DNA of 64,000 nt from Caproicibacterium amylolyticum (GTDB lineage Bacteria; Bacillota; Clostridia; Oscillospirales; Acutalibacteraceae), in NCBI RefSeq assembly GCF_014467055.1, contig NZ_CP060696.1, positions 248,001 to 312,000 of the forward strand, read 5' to 3'. Below, in pieces: positions 34,915 to 46,170 of the stretch (position 1 is its first letter; each line of letters starts with the position of its first letter). A model generated the notes under the pieces. The model saw only the letters and a program-made list of their open reading frames with translations, did no database searches and was not told the origin of the DNA. A program made the position numbers and the translations under genes.

Positions 34915-35538
34915 ATGCCTACAATCGCAGTGAAAGATATGACAGGTAAAGAGGTCGGCAAGATTGACCTTTCCGATGCCGTTTTCGGTGTCGAACCCAA
35001 CGTCAATGTAATGCATGACGTTGTAAAGAACCAGCTCGCAAACCGCCGTCAGGGTACACAGAGCGCCCTGACCCGCAGCGAGGTTTCCGGCGGCGGCAAA
35101 AAGCCGTGGCGCCAGAAGGGCACAGGTCATGCACGCCAAGGCTCCACGCGGGCTCCCCAGTGGACCCACGGCGGCATCGTGTTTGCGCCGAAGCCGCGCG
35201 ACTACAGCTACACCCTGAACAAAAAGGTTCGCCGCCTGGCCCTGAAGTCCGCTTTCTCCAGCAAGGTGAAAGACAACGAGATGATTGTTCTTGACAGCAT
35301 CTCCATGGACTCCTACAAGACCAAGACTGTGGCCGATATGCTCAAGGCACTGGGCGCTGACAAGACCGTCCTGCTGGTCCTGCCGGAAAACAACAAAAAT
35401 GTTATTGCTTCCGCCCGCAACATCCCCGGCGTGAAGACAGCCCTGACCAACACCCTCAACGTTTACGACGTCCTCAACGCTGACAAGTTCATCGTTGTGA
35501 AAGACGCCGTGGCACAGATCGAGGAGGTATATGCATAA
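34915..35538 (+). CDS. rplD: 50S ribosomal protein L4
   Basis: L4 lines the exit tunnel and in some bacteria represses its own operon. The 207-aa protein has the tunnel loop signature [20 protein letters not shown]. Its last codon overlaps the rplW start (TAATG). It is the prime candidate to act on the leader at 33551-33830. Confidence 0.97.
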   Translation: MPTIAVKDMTGKEVGKIDLSDAVFGVEPNVNVMHDVVKNQLANRRQGTQSALTRSEVSGGGKKPWRQKGTGHARQGSTRAPQWTHGGIVFAPKPRDYSYTLNKKVRRLALKSAFSSKVKDNEMIVLDSISMDSYKTKTVADMLKALGADKTVLLVLPENNKNVIASARNIPGVKTALTNTLNVYDVLNADKFIVVKDAVAQIEEVYA

Positions 35539-35828
35539 TGACTGCACATGAGATTATTCTGCGCCCTGTCGTCACGGAGAAATCCATGGCGGGTATCGCA
35601 AATAAAGCTTATACGTTCCAGGTCGCTCCGAGTGCAACGAAAGTTGACATTAAAAAGGCCGTTGAAGAACTCTTCGGCGTTAAGGTGCGCAAAGTGAACA
35701 CCCTGCACGTCCGCGGCCATCTGCGCCGCCAGGGACGCAGTCAGGGTCTCACCCCGGCCTGGAAGAAGGCCGTCGTTTCTTTGACAGAAGACAGCAAAAC
35801 AATCGAATTCTTCGAGGGTATGCTGTAA
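35538..35828 (+). CDS. rplW: 50S ribosomal protein L23
   Basis: L23 sits at the tunnel exit and docks trigger factor and SRP. The 96-aa protein begins with IILRPVVTEKSM and has KVDIKKAVEELFGVKV. It overlaps the rplD stop. The 137-nt gap to rplB holds a 9-bp hairpin (35870-35891) of unknown role. Confidence 0.96.
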   Translation: MTAHEIILRPVVTEKSMAGIANKAYTFQVAPSATKVDIKKAVEELFGVKVRKVNTLHVRGHLRRQGRSQGLTPAWKKAVVSLTEDSKTIEFFEGML

Positions 35829-35965
35829 ACCGCCAAAACGATATTGGCCTTCGGGCAACGTATGGGGCGCGCAAAGGCTTATGCTTTTGCGTCCGGCTGC
35901 CAAAACGCCGCTCCTTTTTTAAGGACACCCCGCAAAGCCAAGTTTAAGGAGTGTGAAACCAGAGA

Positions 35966-36799
35966 ATGGCTATTAAGAACTATACCGCCAGCACGCCGTC
36001 CCGCCGCAACATGTCTGTGACGGATTACTCCAGCCTTTCCAAGAAAGGCCCGGAAAAGAGCCTGCTGGACACAAATAAAAAGACCGCCGGCCGCAACAGC
36101 TACGGCCGCATCACCGTCCGCCACCGCGGCGGCGGAAACCGTACCAAGTACCGCATCATCGACTTCAAGCGCCAGAAGAACGGTGTGCCCGCAACTGTAC
36201 AGGGCATTGAGTATGATCCGAACCGTTCCGCATTTATTGCACTGGTAAAGTATGAAGACGGTGAGAAAGCTTATATCATTGCACCGAATGGCCTGAAGGC
36301 CGGCGACGTTATCGTTTCTGGTGCAGAAGCTGATATTAAGCCAGGCAACGCACTGCCACTGTCCGCTATCCCAACCGGTACCTACATCCACAACGTGGAA
36401 CTGTACCCCGGCAAGGGCGCTCAGCTGGCTCGTGCAGCCGGCATCATGGCACAGCTGATGGCTAAGGAAAACGGCATGGCGCTGCTCCGCCTGCCTTCCG
36501 GTGAGCTGCGCAATGTGCCTGACACCTGCATGGCTACAATCGGCCAGGTCAGCAACATTGACCACGAGAACGTAAAGCTCGGCAAAGCAGGCCGCAAGCG
36601 TCACATGGGCTGGCGCCCGACCGTTCGTGGTTCTGTTATGAACCCGAACGACCATCCGCACGGCGGTGGCGAAGGCAAATCACCTGTTGGACATCCGGGC
36701 CCGATGACCCCTTGGGGCAAACCTGCTCTTGGCTACAAGACTCGTGATCATCACAAGGCTTCCGATAAGTTTATCGTGAAGCGCAGAAACGGCAAATAA
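35966..36799 (+). CDS. rplB: 50S ribosomal protein L2
   Basis: L2 is needed for subunit joining and peptidyl transferase structure. The 277-aa protein has the [12 protein letters not shown] basic region and the invariant [14 protein letters not shown] / [12 protein letters not shown] segment near the C-terminus. Confidence 0.97.
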   Translation: MAIKNYTASTPSRRNMSVTDYSSLSKKGPEKSLLDTNKKTAGRNSYGRITVRHRGGGNRTKYRIIDFKRQKNGVPATVQGIEYDPNRSAFIALVKYEDGEKAYIIAPNGLKAGDVIVSGAEADIKPGNALPLSAIPTGTYIHNVELYPGKGAQLARAAGIMAQLMAKENGMALLRLPSGELRNVPDTCMATIGQVSNIDHENVKLGKAGRKRHMGWRPTVRGSVMNPNDHPHGGGEGKSPVGHPGPMTPWGKPALGYKTRDHHKASDKFIVKRRNGK

Positions 36800-36824
36800 G
36801 GCATTAGAAAGGAGCTTTTAAACC

Positions 36825-37106
36825 ATGAGCAGAAGCTTAAAGAAGGGTCCTTTTGTAGAGCCTGGTCTGCTGAAGAGGATCCAAGCGATGAACGCTGCCG
36901 GCGAAAAGAAGATCGTTAAGACCTGGAGCCGCGCATCCTTCATTTTCCCGGATTTTGTTGGCCACACCATTGCAGTTCATGACGGCCGCAAACATGTTCC
37001 GGTGTATATTACAGAAGATATGGTCGGCCATCGCCTTGGCGAGTTCGCACCGACCCGTACTTTTAAAGGTCATTCCGGCAGTAAAACCACTGCCCCGACA
37101 AAATAA
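36825..37106 (+). CDS. rpsS: 30S ribosomal protein S19
   Basis: S19 binds 16S rRNA in the head of the small subunit. The 93-aa protein starts [15 protein letters not shown] and has the conserved [23 protein letters not shown] precedes it. Confidence 0.97.
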   Translation: MSRSLKKGPFVEPGLLKRIQAMNAAGEKKIVKTWSRASFIFPDFVGHTIAVHDGRKHVPVYITEDMVGHRLGEFAPTRTFKGHSGSKTTAPTK

Positions 37107-37127
37107 CGGCTGAAAGGAGTGTATCAC

Positions 37128-37463
37128 ATGGAAGCAAGGGCTAACCTGAAATACGCCCGTATTTCCCCTCGTAAAGTGTCCATTGTGCTGGACCTTATCC
37201 GCAACAAGCCGGTGGATGAAGCTATGGCTATCCTTAAGAATACGCCCAAGGCCGCTACCGAGTATCTGGTAAAGCTGCTCAAGTCGGCTATGGCTAACGC
37301 TGAGAACAACCACAGCATGGACGTTTCCCGGCTGTATGTATCAGAGTGCTATGCGTGCCCGGGCCCGATCCTCAAGCGCATCCGTCCGCGTGCACAGGGC
37401 CGCGCGTACCGTGTCCTGAAAAGGACTTCCCACGTGACGCTGGTGCTCAAGGAAAAGGAATAA
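37128..37463 (+). CDS. rplV: 50S ribosomal protein L22
   Basis: L22 lines the exit tunnel next to L4. The 111-aa protein has ARISPRKVSIVLDLIRNKPVDEA and the C-terminal loop RIRPRAQGRAYR. The ATG at 37128 is chosen over a GTG nine bases earlier because of the GAAAGGAG spacing. Confidence 0.96.
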   Translation: MEARANLKYARISPRKVSIVLDLIRNKPVDEAMAILKNTPKAATEYLVKLLKSAMANAENNHSMDVSRLYVSECYACPGPILKRIRPRAQGRAYRVLKRTSHVTLVLKEKE

Positions 37464-37481
37464 AGCAGAGGAGGTTACACA

Positions 37482-38186
37482 ATGGGCCAGAAAGTTAATC
37501 CGCACGGTTTACGTGTCGGTGTTATCAAAGATTGGGATTCCCGCTGGTATGTCAATGCAAAAGACTTTGGCGATACCCTGGTGGAAGACTACAAACTGCG
37601 CAGAACGCTGAAAAAGCAGCTTTATTCCGCGGGCGTCCCGAAGATTGAAATTGAACGTGATGCATCTAAAGTGCGTGTCCACATTCACTGTGCAAAGCCG
37701 GGTATGGTTATCGGCAAGGGCGGCGCTGAAATTGAAAAGCTGCGCCTGCAGTGCGAAAAAATGTTGGGCAAGCCTGTCACCATCAATATTGTTGAGGTCA
37801 AAACACCTGATCTTAACGCACAGCTCGTAGCCGAAAACATTGCTCAGCAGCTGGAGAAGCGTACTTCTTTCCGCCGCGCTATGAAGCAGTGCATTGGCCG
37901 CGCCATGAAGCTTGGCGCAAAGGGTATCAAAACGCAGGTTGCCGGCCGTGTTGGCGGCGCTGAAATTGCCCGCACCGAGCAGTACCACGACGGTACTATT
38001 CCGCTGCAGACACTGCGCGCAGATATTGATTATGGTTTTGCTGAGGCTGCCACAACTTACGGCCGCATCGGCGTAAAAGTTTGGATTTACCGGGGCGAAG
38101 TCCTTCACGACAACCGCCGCGCTTCCAGCAATGCTGAACAGCGCAGCGACCGCCGTGCGCCCCGTCGGGAAGGAGGCCGCAAGTAA
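37482..38186 (+). CDS. rpsC: 30S ribosomal protein S3
   Basis: S3 forms part of the mRNA entry helicase. The 234-aa protein starts [20 protein letters not shown] and has the KH motif [16 protein letters not shown]. The last codon overlaps the rplP start. Confidence 0.97.
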   Translation: MGQKVNPHGLRVGVIKDWDSRWYVNAKDFGDTLVEDYKLRRTLKKQLYSAGVPKIEIERDASKVRVHIHCAKPGMVIGKGGAEIEKLRLQCEKMLGKPVTINIVEVKTPDLNAQLVAENIAQQLEKRTSFRRAMKQCIGRAMKLGAKGIKTQVAGRVGGAEIARTEQYHDGTIPLQTLRADIDYGFAEAATTYGRIGVKVWIYRGEVLHDNRRASSNAEQRSDRRAPRREGGRK

Positions 38187-38608
38187 TGTTAATGCCCAAG
38201 CGCGTAAAGTACCGCAGAGTTCACCGCGGCCGCATGACCGGTAAAGCTTACCGCGGCAATAAGGTGACTTACGGTGATTACGGTATTCAGGCTCTTGAGC
38301 CTGCATGGATCACCGCAAACCAGATTGAGGCAGCTCGTGTTGCCATGACTCGTTACTGCAAACGTTTCGGTCAGGTCTGGATCAAGATCTTCCCCGACAA
38401 GCCTATTACTGAGAAGCCGGCTGAAACCCGCATGGGTTCCGGTAAAGGTTCCCCTGAGTACTGGGTGGCCGTGGTTAAGCCCGGCCGTGTTATGTTTGAA
38501 ATCGGCGGTGTGCCTGAGGCCACCGCACGTGAAGCCCTGCGTCTGGCGGCAAGCAAGCTGCCTATCAAGACAAAGGTAGTTGCGAAGGAAGAGGAGGTTG
38601 CCCAGTAA
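38186..38608 (+). CDS. rplP: 50S ribosomal protein L16
   Basis: L16 organises the A-site region of the large subunit. The 140-aa protein starts [19 protein letters not shown] and has [15 protein letters not shown]. The start overlaps the rpsC stop (TAATG), and its stop overlaps the rpmC start in the same way. Confidence 0.97.
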   Translation: MLMPKRVKYRRVHRGRMTGKAYRGNKVTYGDYGIQALEPAWITANQIEAARVAMTRYCKRFGQVWIKIFPDKPITEKPAETRMGSGKGSPEYWVAVVKPGRVMFEIGGVPEATAREALRLAASKLPIKTKVVAKEEEVAQ

Positions 38609-38814
38609 TGAAAGCTTCTGAAGTTCGGGAGATGACAACTGCAGAGCTCGAGAGCAAGCTCAAGGACCTGAAAGAGGAGCTCTTCAACCTCCGTTTCCAG
38701 CTTGCGATCAACCAGCTCGACAACCCGATGCGTATTTCCGCTGTTAAAAAAGATATTGCCCGCGTAAAGACCGTTCTGCGCGCCAATGAGCTTAAAGACA
38801 GCGCAAACGCGTAA
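38608..38814 (+). CDS. rpmC: 50S ribosomal protein L29
   Basis: This 68-aa helical protein near the tunnel exit has the family pattern [20 protein letters not shown] and [14 protein letters not shown]. It overlaps the rplP stop by one base. Confidence 0.95.
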   Translation: MKASEVREMTTAELESKLKDLKEELFNLRFQLAINQLDNPMRISAVKKDIARVKTVLRANELKDSANA

Positions 38815-38832
38815 CCGGAAGGAGGAAACATC

Positions 38833-39093
38833 GTGAGCGAACAGAGAAACAACCGGAAGACTGAGGTTGGCACGGTGGTCAGCAACAAAATGGACAAGAC
38901 CGTTGTTGTGGCCATTATGGACAGCGTCAAGCATCCGCTGTACAAAAAAGTTATTAAGCGTACTGTTAAACTGAAGGCACATGACGAGAATAACGAGTGC
39001 AACATCGGTGACCGCGTGCGTGTGATGGAGACCCGCCCGCTTAGTAAAGACAAACGGTGGCGTCTTGTGGAGATTATCGAAAAGGCAAAGTAA
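38833..39093 (+). CDS. rpsQ: 30S ribosomal protein S17
   Basis: This early-assembling 16S rRNA binder is 86 aa long, with [16 protein letters not shown] and [19 protein letters not shown]. It uses a GTG start after GGAAGGAGG. Confidence 0.96.
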   Translation: MSEQRNNRKTEVGTVVSNKMDKTVVVAIMDSVKHPLYKKVIKRTVKLKAHDENNECNIGDRVRVMETRPLSKDKRWRLVEIIEKAK

Positions 39094-39123
39094 GGCTTTG
39101 CCCATGCAAAGGAGGAACGCACT

Positions 39124-39492
39124 GTGATTCAACAGCAGACTTACCTCAATGTTGCCGATAACACCGGCGCGAAGCAGCTTATGTGCATCCGCGTGCTCGG
39201 CGGTACCGGCAGAAGGTATGCGAATATCGGTGACGTCGTGGTCGCTTCTGTTAAGAAAGCAGCCCCGGGCGGCACTGTTAAAAAGGGTGACGTTGTGAAG
39301 GCGGTTATCGTCCGCACAGCTTCCGGCGTCCGCCGTGAAGACGGCAGCTACATCCGTTTTGACGAGAATGCGGCCGTCCTGATTAAAGACGACAAAAACC
39401 CCAGGGGAACTCGTATCTTCGGGCCGGTGGCACGTGAACTGCGTGACCACGACTATATGAAGATTCTGAGTCTTGCCCCGGAAGTACTGTAA
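39124..39492 (+). CDS. rplN: 50S ribosomal protein L14
   Basis: This subunit-interface protein has 122 aa, starting [26 protein letters not shown] and with [29 protein letters not shown]. It uses a GTG start. Confidence 0.97.
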   Translation: MIQQQTYLNVADNTGAKQLMCIRVLGGTGRRYANIGDVVVASVKKAAPGGTVKKGDVVKAVIVRTASGVRREDGSYIRFDENAAVLIKDDKNPRGTRIFGPVARELRDHDYMKILSLAPEVL

Positions 39493-39508
39493 GGAGGTGT
39501 CACAGGTT

Positions 39509-39841
39509 ATGACAAACAAAGCTTACAACAAAGTTCATGTAAAAACCGGTGACACTGTTGTCATGCTTTCCGGCCGCGATGCCGGCAAGCAGGGCAAGGT
39601 CCTGGCTGTAAGCCCCAAAGAGGGCAAGGTCATTGTTGAGAAACTCAACATGGTCACTAAGCACGTAAAGCCCCGCAAAATGGGCGAAGAGGGCGGCATT
39701 GTAAAGGGCGAAAGCGCAGTTTATGCTTCTAAAGTCCAGCTGGTCTGCCCCAACTGCAAGCAACCCACTCGTGTTGGTCATCAGGTAGCTGAAGACGGCA
39801 CAAAGACCCGCATCTGCAAAAAATGCGGCAAAGCGCTGTAA
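39509..39841 (+). CDS. rplX: 50S ribosomal protein L24
   Basis: This early assembly protein has a KOW motif near the N-terminus ([22 protein letters not shown]). The 110-aa protein ends with two CxxC pairs (CPNCKQP and CKKCGKAL), a possible zinc site. The start at 39509 follows AAGGAGGTG just after the rplN stop; an upstream overlapping start is rejected. Confidence 0.95.
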   Translation: MTNKAYNKVHVKTGDTVVMLSGRDAGKQGKVLAVSPKEGKVIVEKLNMVTKHVKPRKMGEEGGIVKGESAVYASKVQLVCPNCKQPTRVGHQVAEDGTKTRICKKCGKAL

Positions 39842-39857
39842 GGGAGGAGGACGACAC

Positions 39858-40397
39858 ATGGCTAGACTGAAAGATTACTACAAGAGCGAGGTCGCGCCCG
39901 CCCTCATGAAGAAATTCTCTTACAAGAGCGTAATGCAGATTCCGAAGCTCGACAAGATTGTCATTAATGTTGGCGCTGGCGAAGCAAAGGAAAATGCCAA
40001 GATCATTGATTCCATTACCACTGATCTGATGGCAATTACCGGCCAGAAGCCGGCAGTCTGCAAAGCAAAGAAGAGCGTTGCAAACTTTAAGCTGCGCGAA
40101 GGCATGAACATCGGCGTGAAGGTTACCCTGCGCGGCAGCCACATGTACGAGTTTCTGGATCGCTTCTTCAACGTAGCACTGCCCCGCGTGCGCGACTTCC
40201 GCGGAATCAACCCCAACTCTTTTGACGGCCGCGGTAATTATAACCTCGGCATCAAAGAGCAGCTGATTTTCCCGGAAATCGAGTTCGATAAAATTGACAA
40301 AGTACGCGGCATGGACATCTGCTTCGTTACAACCGCGCAGAACGACGAGGAAGCCCGCGAGCTGCTAACGCTCATGGGCGCCCCGTTTGAGAAATAA
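39858..40397 (+). CDS. rplE: 50S ribosomal protein L5
   Basis: L5 binds 5S rRNA in the central protuberance. The 179-aa protein has [18 protein letters not shown] and [19 protein letters not shown]. It starts behind AGGGAGGAGG, 16 nt after rplX. Confidence 0.97.
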   Translation: MARLKDYYKSEVAPALMKKFSYKSVMQIPKLDKIVINVGAGEAKENAKIIDSITTDLMAITGQKPAVCKAKKSVANFKLREGMNIGVKVTLRGSHMYEFLDRFFNVALPRVRDFRGINPNSFDGRGNYNLGIKEQLIFPEIEFDKIDKVRGMDICFVTTAQNDEEARELLTLMGAPFEK

Positions 40398-40409
40398 GGA
40401 GGGTTTCCT

Positions 40410-40595
40410 GTGGCAAAAACATCTATGAAAGTTAAGCAGCGCCGCCCTGCGAAGTACTCTTCCCGTGAGTACAACCGCTGCAAGATCTGCGGCCGGCCGC
40501 ATGGCTACCTTCGTAAGTTCGGCATTTGCCGCATTTGCTTCCGTGAGCTCGCCTACAAAGGCGAAATCCCGGGCGTAAGAAAGGCAAGCTGGTAA
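40410..40595 (+). CDS. rpsN: 30S ribosomal protein S14, zinc type
   Basis: This 61-aa protein is the short zinc-binding S14: [20 protein letters not shown] gives the CxxC-x12-CxxC zinc site. It uses a GTG start after AAGGAGGG. A zinc-free paralog, if the organism has one, is not in this window. Confidence 0.96.
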   Translation: MAKTSMKVKQRRPAKYSSREYNRCKICGRPHGYLRKFGICRICFRELAYKGEIPGVRKASW

Positions 40596-40615
40596 ACGGC
40601 TAAGGAGGAAACGGA

Positions 40616-41014
40616 ATGCAGATTACAGATACAATTGCAGACCTGCTTACCCGCATCCGCAACGCGAGTTCCGCAAAACATGCTACTGTGGAGATTCCCG
40701 CTTCTAACATGAAGAAGGCGATCTGCCAGATCCTGAAGGATGAAGGCTATGTTAAGAACTTTACTGTTGCGAACGACGGCAAACAGGGTGTCATTAAGGT
40801 AGAACTGAAGTATACAGAGGACCACAGCTCAGTTATTACTGGTCTGAAGCGCGTCAGCAAGCCCGGCCTGCGCATTTATTCCAGCGCAGAAGAGCTGCCC
40901 CGCGTAATGAAGGGCCTGGGTGTGGCTATTATCAGCACAAGCCATGGCGTTATGACCGACCGTGTAGCCCGCAAGGCTAACATCGGCGGCGAAGTCCTCG
41001 CATTTATTTGGTAA
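40616..41014 (+). CDS. rpsH: 30S ribosomal protein S8
   Basis: S8 binds the central domain of 16S rRNA and represses the spc operon in E. coli. The 132-aa protein starts [17 protein letters not shown] and ends with [22 protein letters not shown], the conserved C-terminal signature. Confidence 0.97.
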   Translation: MQITDTIADLLTRIRNASSAKHATVEIPASNMKKAICQILKDEGYVKNFTVANDGKQGVIKVELKYTEDHSSVITGLKRVSKPGLRIYSSAEELPRVMKGLGVAIISTSHGVMTDRVARKANIGGEVLAFIW

Positions 41015-41029
41015 TAAGGGGGTGCAGTA

Positions 41030-41578
41030 ATGTCTCGAATTGGAAGAAAACCCATAAATATTCCCGCGGGCGTTGATGTAAAAGTCAATGGCAGCGTTGT
41101 GACCGTTAAGGGTCCAAAGGGTACCCTGACTAAAGAATTCCACCGGAACATGACAATCGCGGTGGAGGGCAACGAGATCCTCGTAACCCGTCCGAACGAT
41201 ACAAAAGAGAACAAGTCCCTGCACGGACTTACCCGTACACTGATTCACAACATGGTGCTGGGCGTGACCGAAGGCTTTAAAAAGGAGCTGGAGGTTCGCG
41301 GCGTTGGCTACCGTGTACAGAAAAAGGGTAAGGAACTGGTGATGAACCTGGGTTATTCCCATCAGGTCATTGTGCCGGAAATCGATGGCATCACCATCGA
41401 GTGCCCGTCCGCAAACCTGATCACGATCCTTGGTCCCGACAAACAGCAGGTAGGTCAGTTTGCCGCGGAAGTCCGCGAAAAACGTCTGCCTGAGCCGTAC
41501 AAGGGCAAGGGTATCCGCTATGTCGGCGAATTTGTCCGCCATAAGGAAGGCAAAGCCGGCAAGGGCGCTAAGAAGTAA
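41030..41578 (+). CDS. rplF: 50S ribosomal protein L6
   Basis: L6 sits near the factor-binding site. The 182-aa protein starts MSRIGRKPINIPAGVDV and has the C-terminal EPYKGKGIRYVGEFVRHKEGKAGK. A GGGGG box precedes the start. Confidence 0.97.
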   Translation: MSRIGRKPINIPAGVDVKVNGSVVTVKGPKGTLTKEFHRNMTIAVEGNEILVTRPNDTKENKSLHGLTRTLIHNMVLGVTEGFKKELEVRGVGYRVQKKGKELVMNLGYSHQVIVPEIDGITIECPSANLITILGPDKQQVGQFAAEVREKRLPEPYKGKGIRYVGEFVRHKEGKAGKGAKK

Positions 41579-41599
41579 CTGAAGGAGTGAAAAATACAA

Positions 41600-41959
41600 A
41601 TGGTGAACAAGGCTGACAAAAACGCTGCCAGACTGCGCCGCCACCGTCGTGTGCGCGGCAAGATTTCCGGCACACCGGTGTGCCCCCGCCTGAATGTGTT
41701 TCGCTCTACCAAGAACGTCTACGCCCAGGTCATTGACGATATCAATGGGGTCACGCTGTGCGCGGCTTCCACTCTGGACAAAGAGTTCGACGGTAACGGC
41801 GGCAACAAAGACGCTGCACGTAAGGTTGGCGAGCTGATCGCAAAACGTGCCGCGGATAAAGGCATCAAAGAGGTCAAGTTTGACCGCGGTGGTTATTTAT
41901 TCCACGGACGTGTCAAGGAACTGGCCGACGGCGCCCGTGAGGGCGGCCTCAAGTTCTGA
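41600..41959 (+). CDS. rplR: 50S ribosomal protein L18
   Basis: This 5S rRNA binding protein has 119 aa, with [24 protein letters not shown] and [32 protein letters not shown] precedes it. Confidence 0.97.
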   Translation: MVNKADKNAARLRRHRRVRGKISGTPVCPRLNVFRSTKNVYAQVIDDINGVTLCAASTLDKEFDGNGGNKDAARKVGELIAKRAADKGIKEVKFDRGGYLFHGRVKELADGAREGGLKF

Positions 41960-41976
41960 TAAAGGAGGAGAAACGA

Positions 41977-42483
41977 TTGGCTAGATTCGACGCAAGACGT
42001 AAAGAAGACGACGAGTTCAAGGAACACGTAGTTACTATCAACCGTGTTTCCAAGACTGTTAAAGGCGGCCGTATTTTTAAGTTCGCTGCGCTGGTAGTTG
42101 TCGGTGACGGCAAGGGTACAGTAGGCTTTGGTATCGGCAAATCCGGTGAAGTTCCGGACGCTATCCGCAAAGGCATCGAAGACGCGAAGAAGAACCTGAT
42201 TAAGGTTTCCACCCGCGGATCCACCATCCCTCATGAGATTATCGGTGCTTTCGGTGCAGGCCGCGTTCTGATGAAGCCCGCTGCCCCCGGTACCGGCGTT
42301 ATTGCCGGCGGCCCGGTGCGTGCGGTCATCGAAGCTGCAGGCATTCATGACATTCGTACAAAGGCGCTGCGCTCCAACAATCCTTGCAACGTTGTGCGCG
42401 CCACCATCGACGGCCTTTCCAAGCTGCGCACAGCCGAACAGGTTGCTGCACTGCGCGGCCGCTCTGTGAGTGAAATTCTGTAA
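41977..42483 (+). CDS. rpsE: 30S ribosomal protein S5
   Basis: S5 is involved in decoding accuracy. The 168-aa protein has the RNA-binding [24 protein letters not shown] and [24 protein letters not shown] start follows AAAGGAGGAG. Confidence 0.97.
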   Translation: MARFDARRKEDDEFKEHVVTINRVSKTVKGGRIFKFAALVVVGDGKGTVGFGIGKSGEVPDAIRKGIEDAKKNLIKVSTRGSTIPHEIIGAFGAGRVLMKPAAPGTGVIAGGPVRAVIEAAGIHDIRTKALRSNNPCNVVRATIDGLSKLRTAEQVAALRGRSVSEIL

Positions 42484-42497
42484 GGAGGGCGCAAACT

Positions 42498-42677
42498 ATG
42501 GCACAGGTAAACATTAAGCTGGTCAAAAGCCTGATTGGCGCACAGAAAGACCAGATTGCTACTGCTCAGTCTTTGGGTCTTCGCAAAATCGGTGATTCCA
42601 CCGTGCAGCCCGACAATGAGCAGACTAAAGGCAAGGTGCATAAAATCACCCACCTCATCGAGGTAACAAACGCTTAA
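42498..42677 (+). CDS. rpmD: 50S ribosomal protein L30
   Basis: This 59-aa frame starts MAQVNIKLVKSLIGAQKDQI with SLGLRKIGDS, the L30 signature, and lies between rpsE and rplO as expected in the spc operon. GGAGG precedes the ATG at 42498. Confidence 0.95.
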   Translation: MAQVNIKLVKSLIGAQKDQIATAQSLGLRKIGDSTVQPDNEQTKGKVHKITHLIEVTNA

Positions 42678-42698
42678 AACAGCAAGGAGGTGCGAGTA

Positions 42699-43142
42699 AT
42701 GAAACTGAACGACTTAACTGCAGTCCCAGGTTCCACACAGGACACAAAGCGCATTGGCCGCGGCCATGGTTCCGGTCAGGGTAAAACCGCCGGCAAGGGC
42801 CATAAGGGCCAGAAGGCTCGTGCAGGCCACGGCATGCGCCCCGGATTTGAGGGCGGCCAGATGCCTCTGCAGCGCCGTATACCGAAGCGTGGCTTCAACA
42901 ATATTTTTGCGAAGTCCATCGCTACGGTCAATGTCGGTACGCTGGATAAGAAGTTCGAAGACGGTGCCACCGTGGACACACAGGCTCTGCTGGATGCAGG
43001 TGTCATTAAGTCCGCTCTGGATGGTGTGAAAATCCTCAGCAATGGCAATGTCACAAAGAAATTCACTGTGAAGGCCGCTGCTTTTTCCGCCGCTGCAAAA
43101 GAAAAAATTGAATCTGCAGGTGGGAAGGCAGAGGTGATCTGA
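42699..43142 (+). CDS. rplO: 50S ribosomal protein L15
   Basis: This late-assembly large-subunit protein has 147 aa. It has the Gly-rich [21 protein letters not shown]-terminus and [15 protein letters not shown]. The ATG at 42699 has AAGGAGGTG; an in-frame GTG at 42690 is rejected. Confidence 0.96.
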   Translation: MKLNDLTAVPGSTQDTKRIGRGHGSGQGKTAGKGHKGQKARAGHGMRPGFEGGQMPLQRRIPKRGFNNIFAKSIATVNVGTLDKKFEDGATVDTQALLDAGVIKSALDGVKILSNGNVTKKFTVKAAAFSAAAKEKIESAGGKAEVI

Positions 43143-43143
43143 G

Positions 43144-44481
43144 TTGTTTAAAACAATAAAGAATGCCTGGGGAATCCCCGAACTGCGCAAGAAAATCATT
43201 TTTACACTGATTATCATTGTTGTTTTCCGTTTTGGTGCCGTTATTCCGGTGCCATTTCTGGATTCTACTGCACTGAAAGGTATTATGGACAGCAGCGCCG
43301 TCAGCGGCACTGCCCTTGGCTACCTGGATATGCTTTCCGGCGGCGCATTTTCAAATGCAACGCTTTTCGCAATGAGTGTTACGCCTTACATCAACAGTTC
43401 CATCATCATGCAGCTGCTTGCAGTGGCAATTCCGCCACTGGAGCGCATGGTGAAGGATGGCGGTGAAGAGGGTCGCAAAAAGATGAGTGCAATTACCCGT
43501 TATGTTGCAGTCATCCTTGGCCTGATTCAGGGCTTGGCGTACTACTTCTACCTGCGTAACAGCAGTTATGGCAGCACCCCGATTGTGAAGTACACACAGG
43601 GTGGTGCGGGCATCTTTACTGCTTTCGTTATCGTCCTTGTCTTTACAGCCGGTACGGCTCTGATGATGTGGATGGGCGAGCAGATCAACCAGAATGGTGT
43701 TGGCAATGGTATTTCAATTCTGCTGTTTGCCGGTATCGTATCCCGTATACCGAGTATCATCGGTCATCTGGCCAATTACATTCAGATGGCATGGAAAGAC
43801 GGCTCGGCAAACGGTCAGTATTTCTTCCTTGTCCCTCTGTGGGTCATTGTTTTCCTGGCCCTGATCTGGGTCATTGTATTTATGAACGATGCGGAGCGCC
43901 GGATTCCGGTGCAGTACGCAAAACGTGTTGTTGGCCGCAAGCAGTACGGCGGTCAGTCCAGCCATATCCCGATTAAGGTTGGCATTGGCGGCGTTATGCC
44001 GATCATCTTTGCCAGCTCTATCCTGTCTATTCCGACTACCATTCGGTTCTTCATTGGCAACAAGGATATGGGCAGCTTTTGGAATGCATTTTTCACCGCA
44101 TTCTCCAATACCGGCTGGGTTTACTGTGTACTGTATGTCATTCTGATTCTGGCTTTTGCATATTTCTACACTGCGATTCAGTATAATCCGGTAGAGATGG
44201 CAAACAACCTGCGTCAGAGCAACGGCACAATTCCGGGTATCCGTCCCGGCAAGCCAACCTCTGATTTCATTGGAAAAGTTCTTTCAAAGATCACGCTGAT
44301 TGGTGCGGTGTTCCTTGCTGTTATTGCTTTGCTTCCAATTGTGTTTGCAAACGCGACCGGCATGAGCAACCTTTCCATGGGCGGTACTTCCATCATCATC
44401 CTTGTGGGTGTTGCTTTGGAAACAGTGAAACAGTTGGAAAGCCAAATGATGATGCGTCATTATAAAGGCTTCCTCGATTAA
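43144..44481 (+). CDS. secY: Protein translocase subunit SecY
   Basis: SecY is the channel of the Sec translocon in the cytoplasmic membrane. The 445-aa protein has ten hydrophobic segments, [11 protein letters not shown] in the plug region, and the cytoplasmic loop [18 protein letters not shown] start one base after the rplO stop is used with GAGGTGA upstream. Confidence 0.97.
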   Translation: MFKTIKNAWGIPELRKKIIFTLIIIVVFRFGAVIPVPFLDSTALKGIMDSSAVSGTALGYLDMLSGGAFSNATLFAMSVTPYINSSIIMQLLAVAIPPLERMVKDGGEEGRKKMSAITRYVAVILGLIQGLAYYFYLRNSSYGSTPIVKYTQGGAGIFTAFVIVLVFTAGTALMMWMGEQINQNGVGNGISILLFAGIVSRIPSIIGHLANYIQMAWKDGSANGQYFFLVPLWVIVFLALIWVIVFMNDAERRIPVQYAKRVVGRKQYGGQSSHIPIKVGIGGVMPIIFASSILSIPTTIRFFIGNKDMGSFWNAFFTAFSNTGWVYCVLYVILILAFAYFYTAIQYNPVEMANNLRQSNGTIPGIRPGKPTSDFIGKVLSKITLIGAVFLAVIALLPIVFANATGMSNLSMGGTSIIILVGVALETVKQLESQMMMRHYKGFLD

Positions 44482-44495
44482 GAAGGAGTTTTAAT

Positions 44496-45128
44496 ATGAA
44501 CCTGATTCTGTTGGGCGCACCCGGTGCCGGAAAAGGCACACAGGCAGAGACAATCTGCGCAAAACTCAAGATCCCTGCTATTTCGACCGGCAACATGATT
44601 CGAGAAGCGCTGAAAAGCGGTACAGAGATGGGCCTTAAAGCAAAATCCTACATGGAAAGCGGCGATTTGGTCCCGGATGAAGTCGTTATCGGCATTGTAA
44701 AAGACCGTTTACAGCAGGATGACTGCAAGAACGGTTTTGTGCTGGATGGCTTTCCGAGAACCATCCCTCAGGCCGAGGCTCTGGATAAGATGGGCGTTAA
44801 AATCGATAAAGTCATCGAGATTCATGTTCCCGATGAGAAAATCGTAGCCCGCATGTCCGGACGCCGTGTCTGCGAAGACTGCGGCGCAAGCTATCACCTT
44901 CTGTATAAGAAGCCGAAGGTGGAGGGCAAGTGCAGCGTCTGCGGCGGCACCCTGGTTCAGCGTACGGATGACCACCCGGATACGGTCAATGCACGTTTGA
45001 AGGAATATCACACGAAGACCGAACCGCTCAAGGCTTACTATGAGAAGCAGGGCAAGCTGGTCGTCGTGGAGGGTCAGGAAGAGGTAGCAGATACTTCCCG
45101 CCTGACTCTTGCAGCAATCGAGGCGTAA
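44496..45128 (+). CDS. adk: Adenylate kinase
   Basis: The enzyme interconverts ATP + AMP and 2 ADP. The 210-aa protein has the P-loop [10 protein letters not shown] at residues 7-16, the AMP-binding [16 protein letters not shown], and a LID with two CxxC pairs (CEDCG, CSVCGG), the zinc-containing long form. Its place between secY and map is the standard spc order. Confidence 0.97.
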   Translation: MNLILLGAPGAGKGTQAETICAKLKIPAISTGNMIREALKSGTEMGLKAKSYMESGDLVPDEVVIGIVKDRLQQDDCKNGFVLDGFPRTIPQAEALDKMGVKIDKVIEIHVPDEKIVARMSGRRVCEDCGASYHLLYKKPKVEGKCSVCGGTLVQRTDDHPDTVNARLKEYHTKTEPLKAYYEKQGKLVVVEGQEEVADTSRLTLAAIEA

Positions 45129-45132
45129 ATTC

Positions 45133-45885
45133 ATGATCATTTTAAAAACCAGCCGTGAGCTGACCTGTATGAAGCATGCCGGCCGGATTGCACAAAATGC
45201 ACTGAAGCTGGCAGGTTCTTTGGTCAAGCCGGGAGTTTCCACATGGGAACTTGATAAGGCAGCCCATGACTATATAGTGGGAGAGGGCGCTGTTCCCTCC
45301 TGCCTTGGCTACGGCGGTTTTCCGGCGACCTGCTGTATTTCTGTCAACGATGTGGTCGTCCATGGCATACCGAGTAAGACGAAAATTCTTAAAGAGGGCG
45401 ACATTGTCAGTATTGACTTGTGCGCCACTTATGAAGGCTTTGTTGGTGACAACACCTGGACTTATGCCGTAGGCAAAGTCAGCGATGAAGCCCAGCGTCT
45501 TATGGATACAACCCGCGAGAGCCTGTTTAAAGGCATAGAAGCCGCAAAGCCCGGCAACCGCATTGGTGACGTTGGCAGCGCGGTTCAGCGGTATGCTGAA
45601 GCTCGCGGTTACTCGGTGGTACGGAATTACACCGGCCACGGAGTAGGCGCGAATATGCACGAAGACCCCAGTGTTCCAAATTACGGCACGCCCGGTCGCG
45701 GCGTGCGCCTGTTGCCCGGCATGGTCATTGCGATTGAGCCAATGATCTGCCAGGGCACCTACGAGGTAAAAACTCTGTCTGATGGCTGGACGACTTTGAC
45801 AAAGGATGGCAAGCTGGCTGCTCATTATGAGCATACGGTTGCTATTACAGAAGCAGGCCCGGTCATCCTGACAGAGGGCGACTGA
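45133..45885 (+). CDS. map: Methionine aminopeptidase, type I
   Basis: The enzyme removes the N-terminal Met of nascent proteins. The 250-aa protein has the metal ligands in SIDLCATYEGFVGDNTWTYA, GHGVGANMHEDP, IEPMIC and HEHTVAIT-like HYEHTVAIT. The start at 45133 fits the family; a start eight codons earlier overlaps adk. Confidence 0.96.
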   Translation: MIILKTSRELTCMKHAGRIAQNALKLAGSLVKPGVSTWELDKAAHDYIVGEGAVPSCLGYGGFPATCCISVNDVVVHGIPSKTKILKEGDIVSIDLCATYEGFVGDNTWTYAVGKVSDEAQRLMDTTRESLFKGIEAAKPGNRIGDVGSAVQRYAEARGYSVVRNYTGHGVGANMHEDPSVPNYGTPGRGVRLLPGMVIAIEPMICQGTYEVKTLSDGWTTLTKDGKLAAHYEHTVAITEAGPVILTEGD

Positions 45886-45897
45886 GGAGGCCGCCGC

Positions 45898-46170
45898 ATG
45901 GAGATAAAGCGCGGCACGGTGGCCTGCAGTGCAGCCGGCCACGATAAAGGCAGCTTTTGCACAGTGCTTTCCCTTTTGGGGCAGTACGCTCTGGTGTGTG
46001 ACGGCAAACGCCGCACACTGGAAAAGCCAAAGAAGAAAAAGCTTATCCACCTTTTTCCTACCCGCACGATTCTACCGGAGGAAGCCCTGCACAGCAACCG
46101 AACGCTTCGGGCGGCTCTTCGGCCGTTTTGCGGCAAGGGCAGTTCCACGCCAGAGGAGGCTGATTTGTAA
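45898..46170 (+). CDS. KOW-domain RNA-binding protein (L14e-like)
   Basis: This 90-aa basic protein has a KOW/SH3-like core ([45 protein letters not shown]). It sits between map and infA, where Clostridia commonly carry such a protein. A ribosome-associated role is inferred; no direct function is known to me. The stop overlaps the infA start (TAATG). Confidence 0.88.
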   Translation: MEIKRGTVACSAAGHDKGSFCTVLSLLGQYALVCDGKRRTLEKPKKKKLIHLFPTRTILPEEALHSNRTLRAALRPFCGKGSSTPEEADL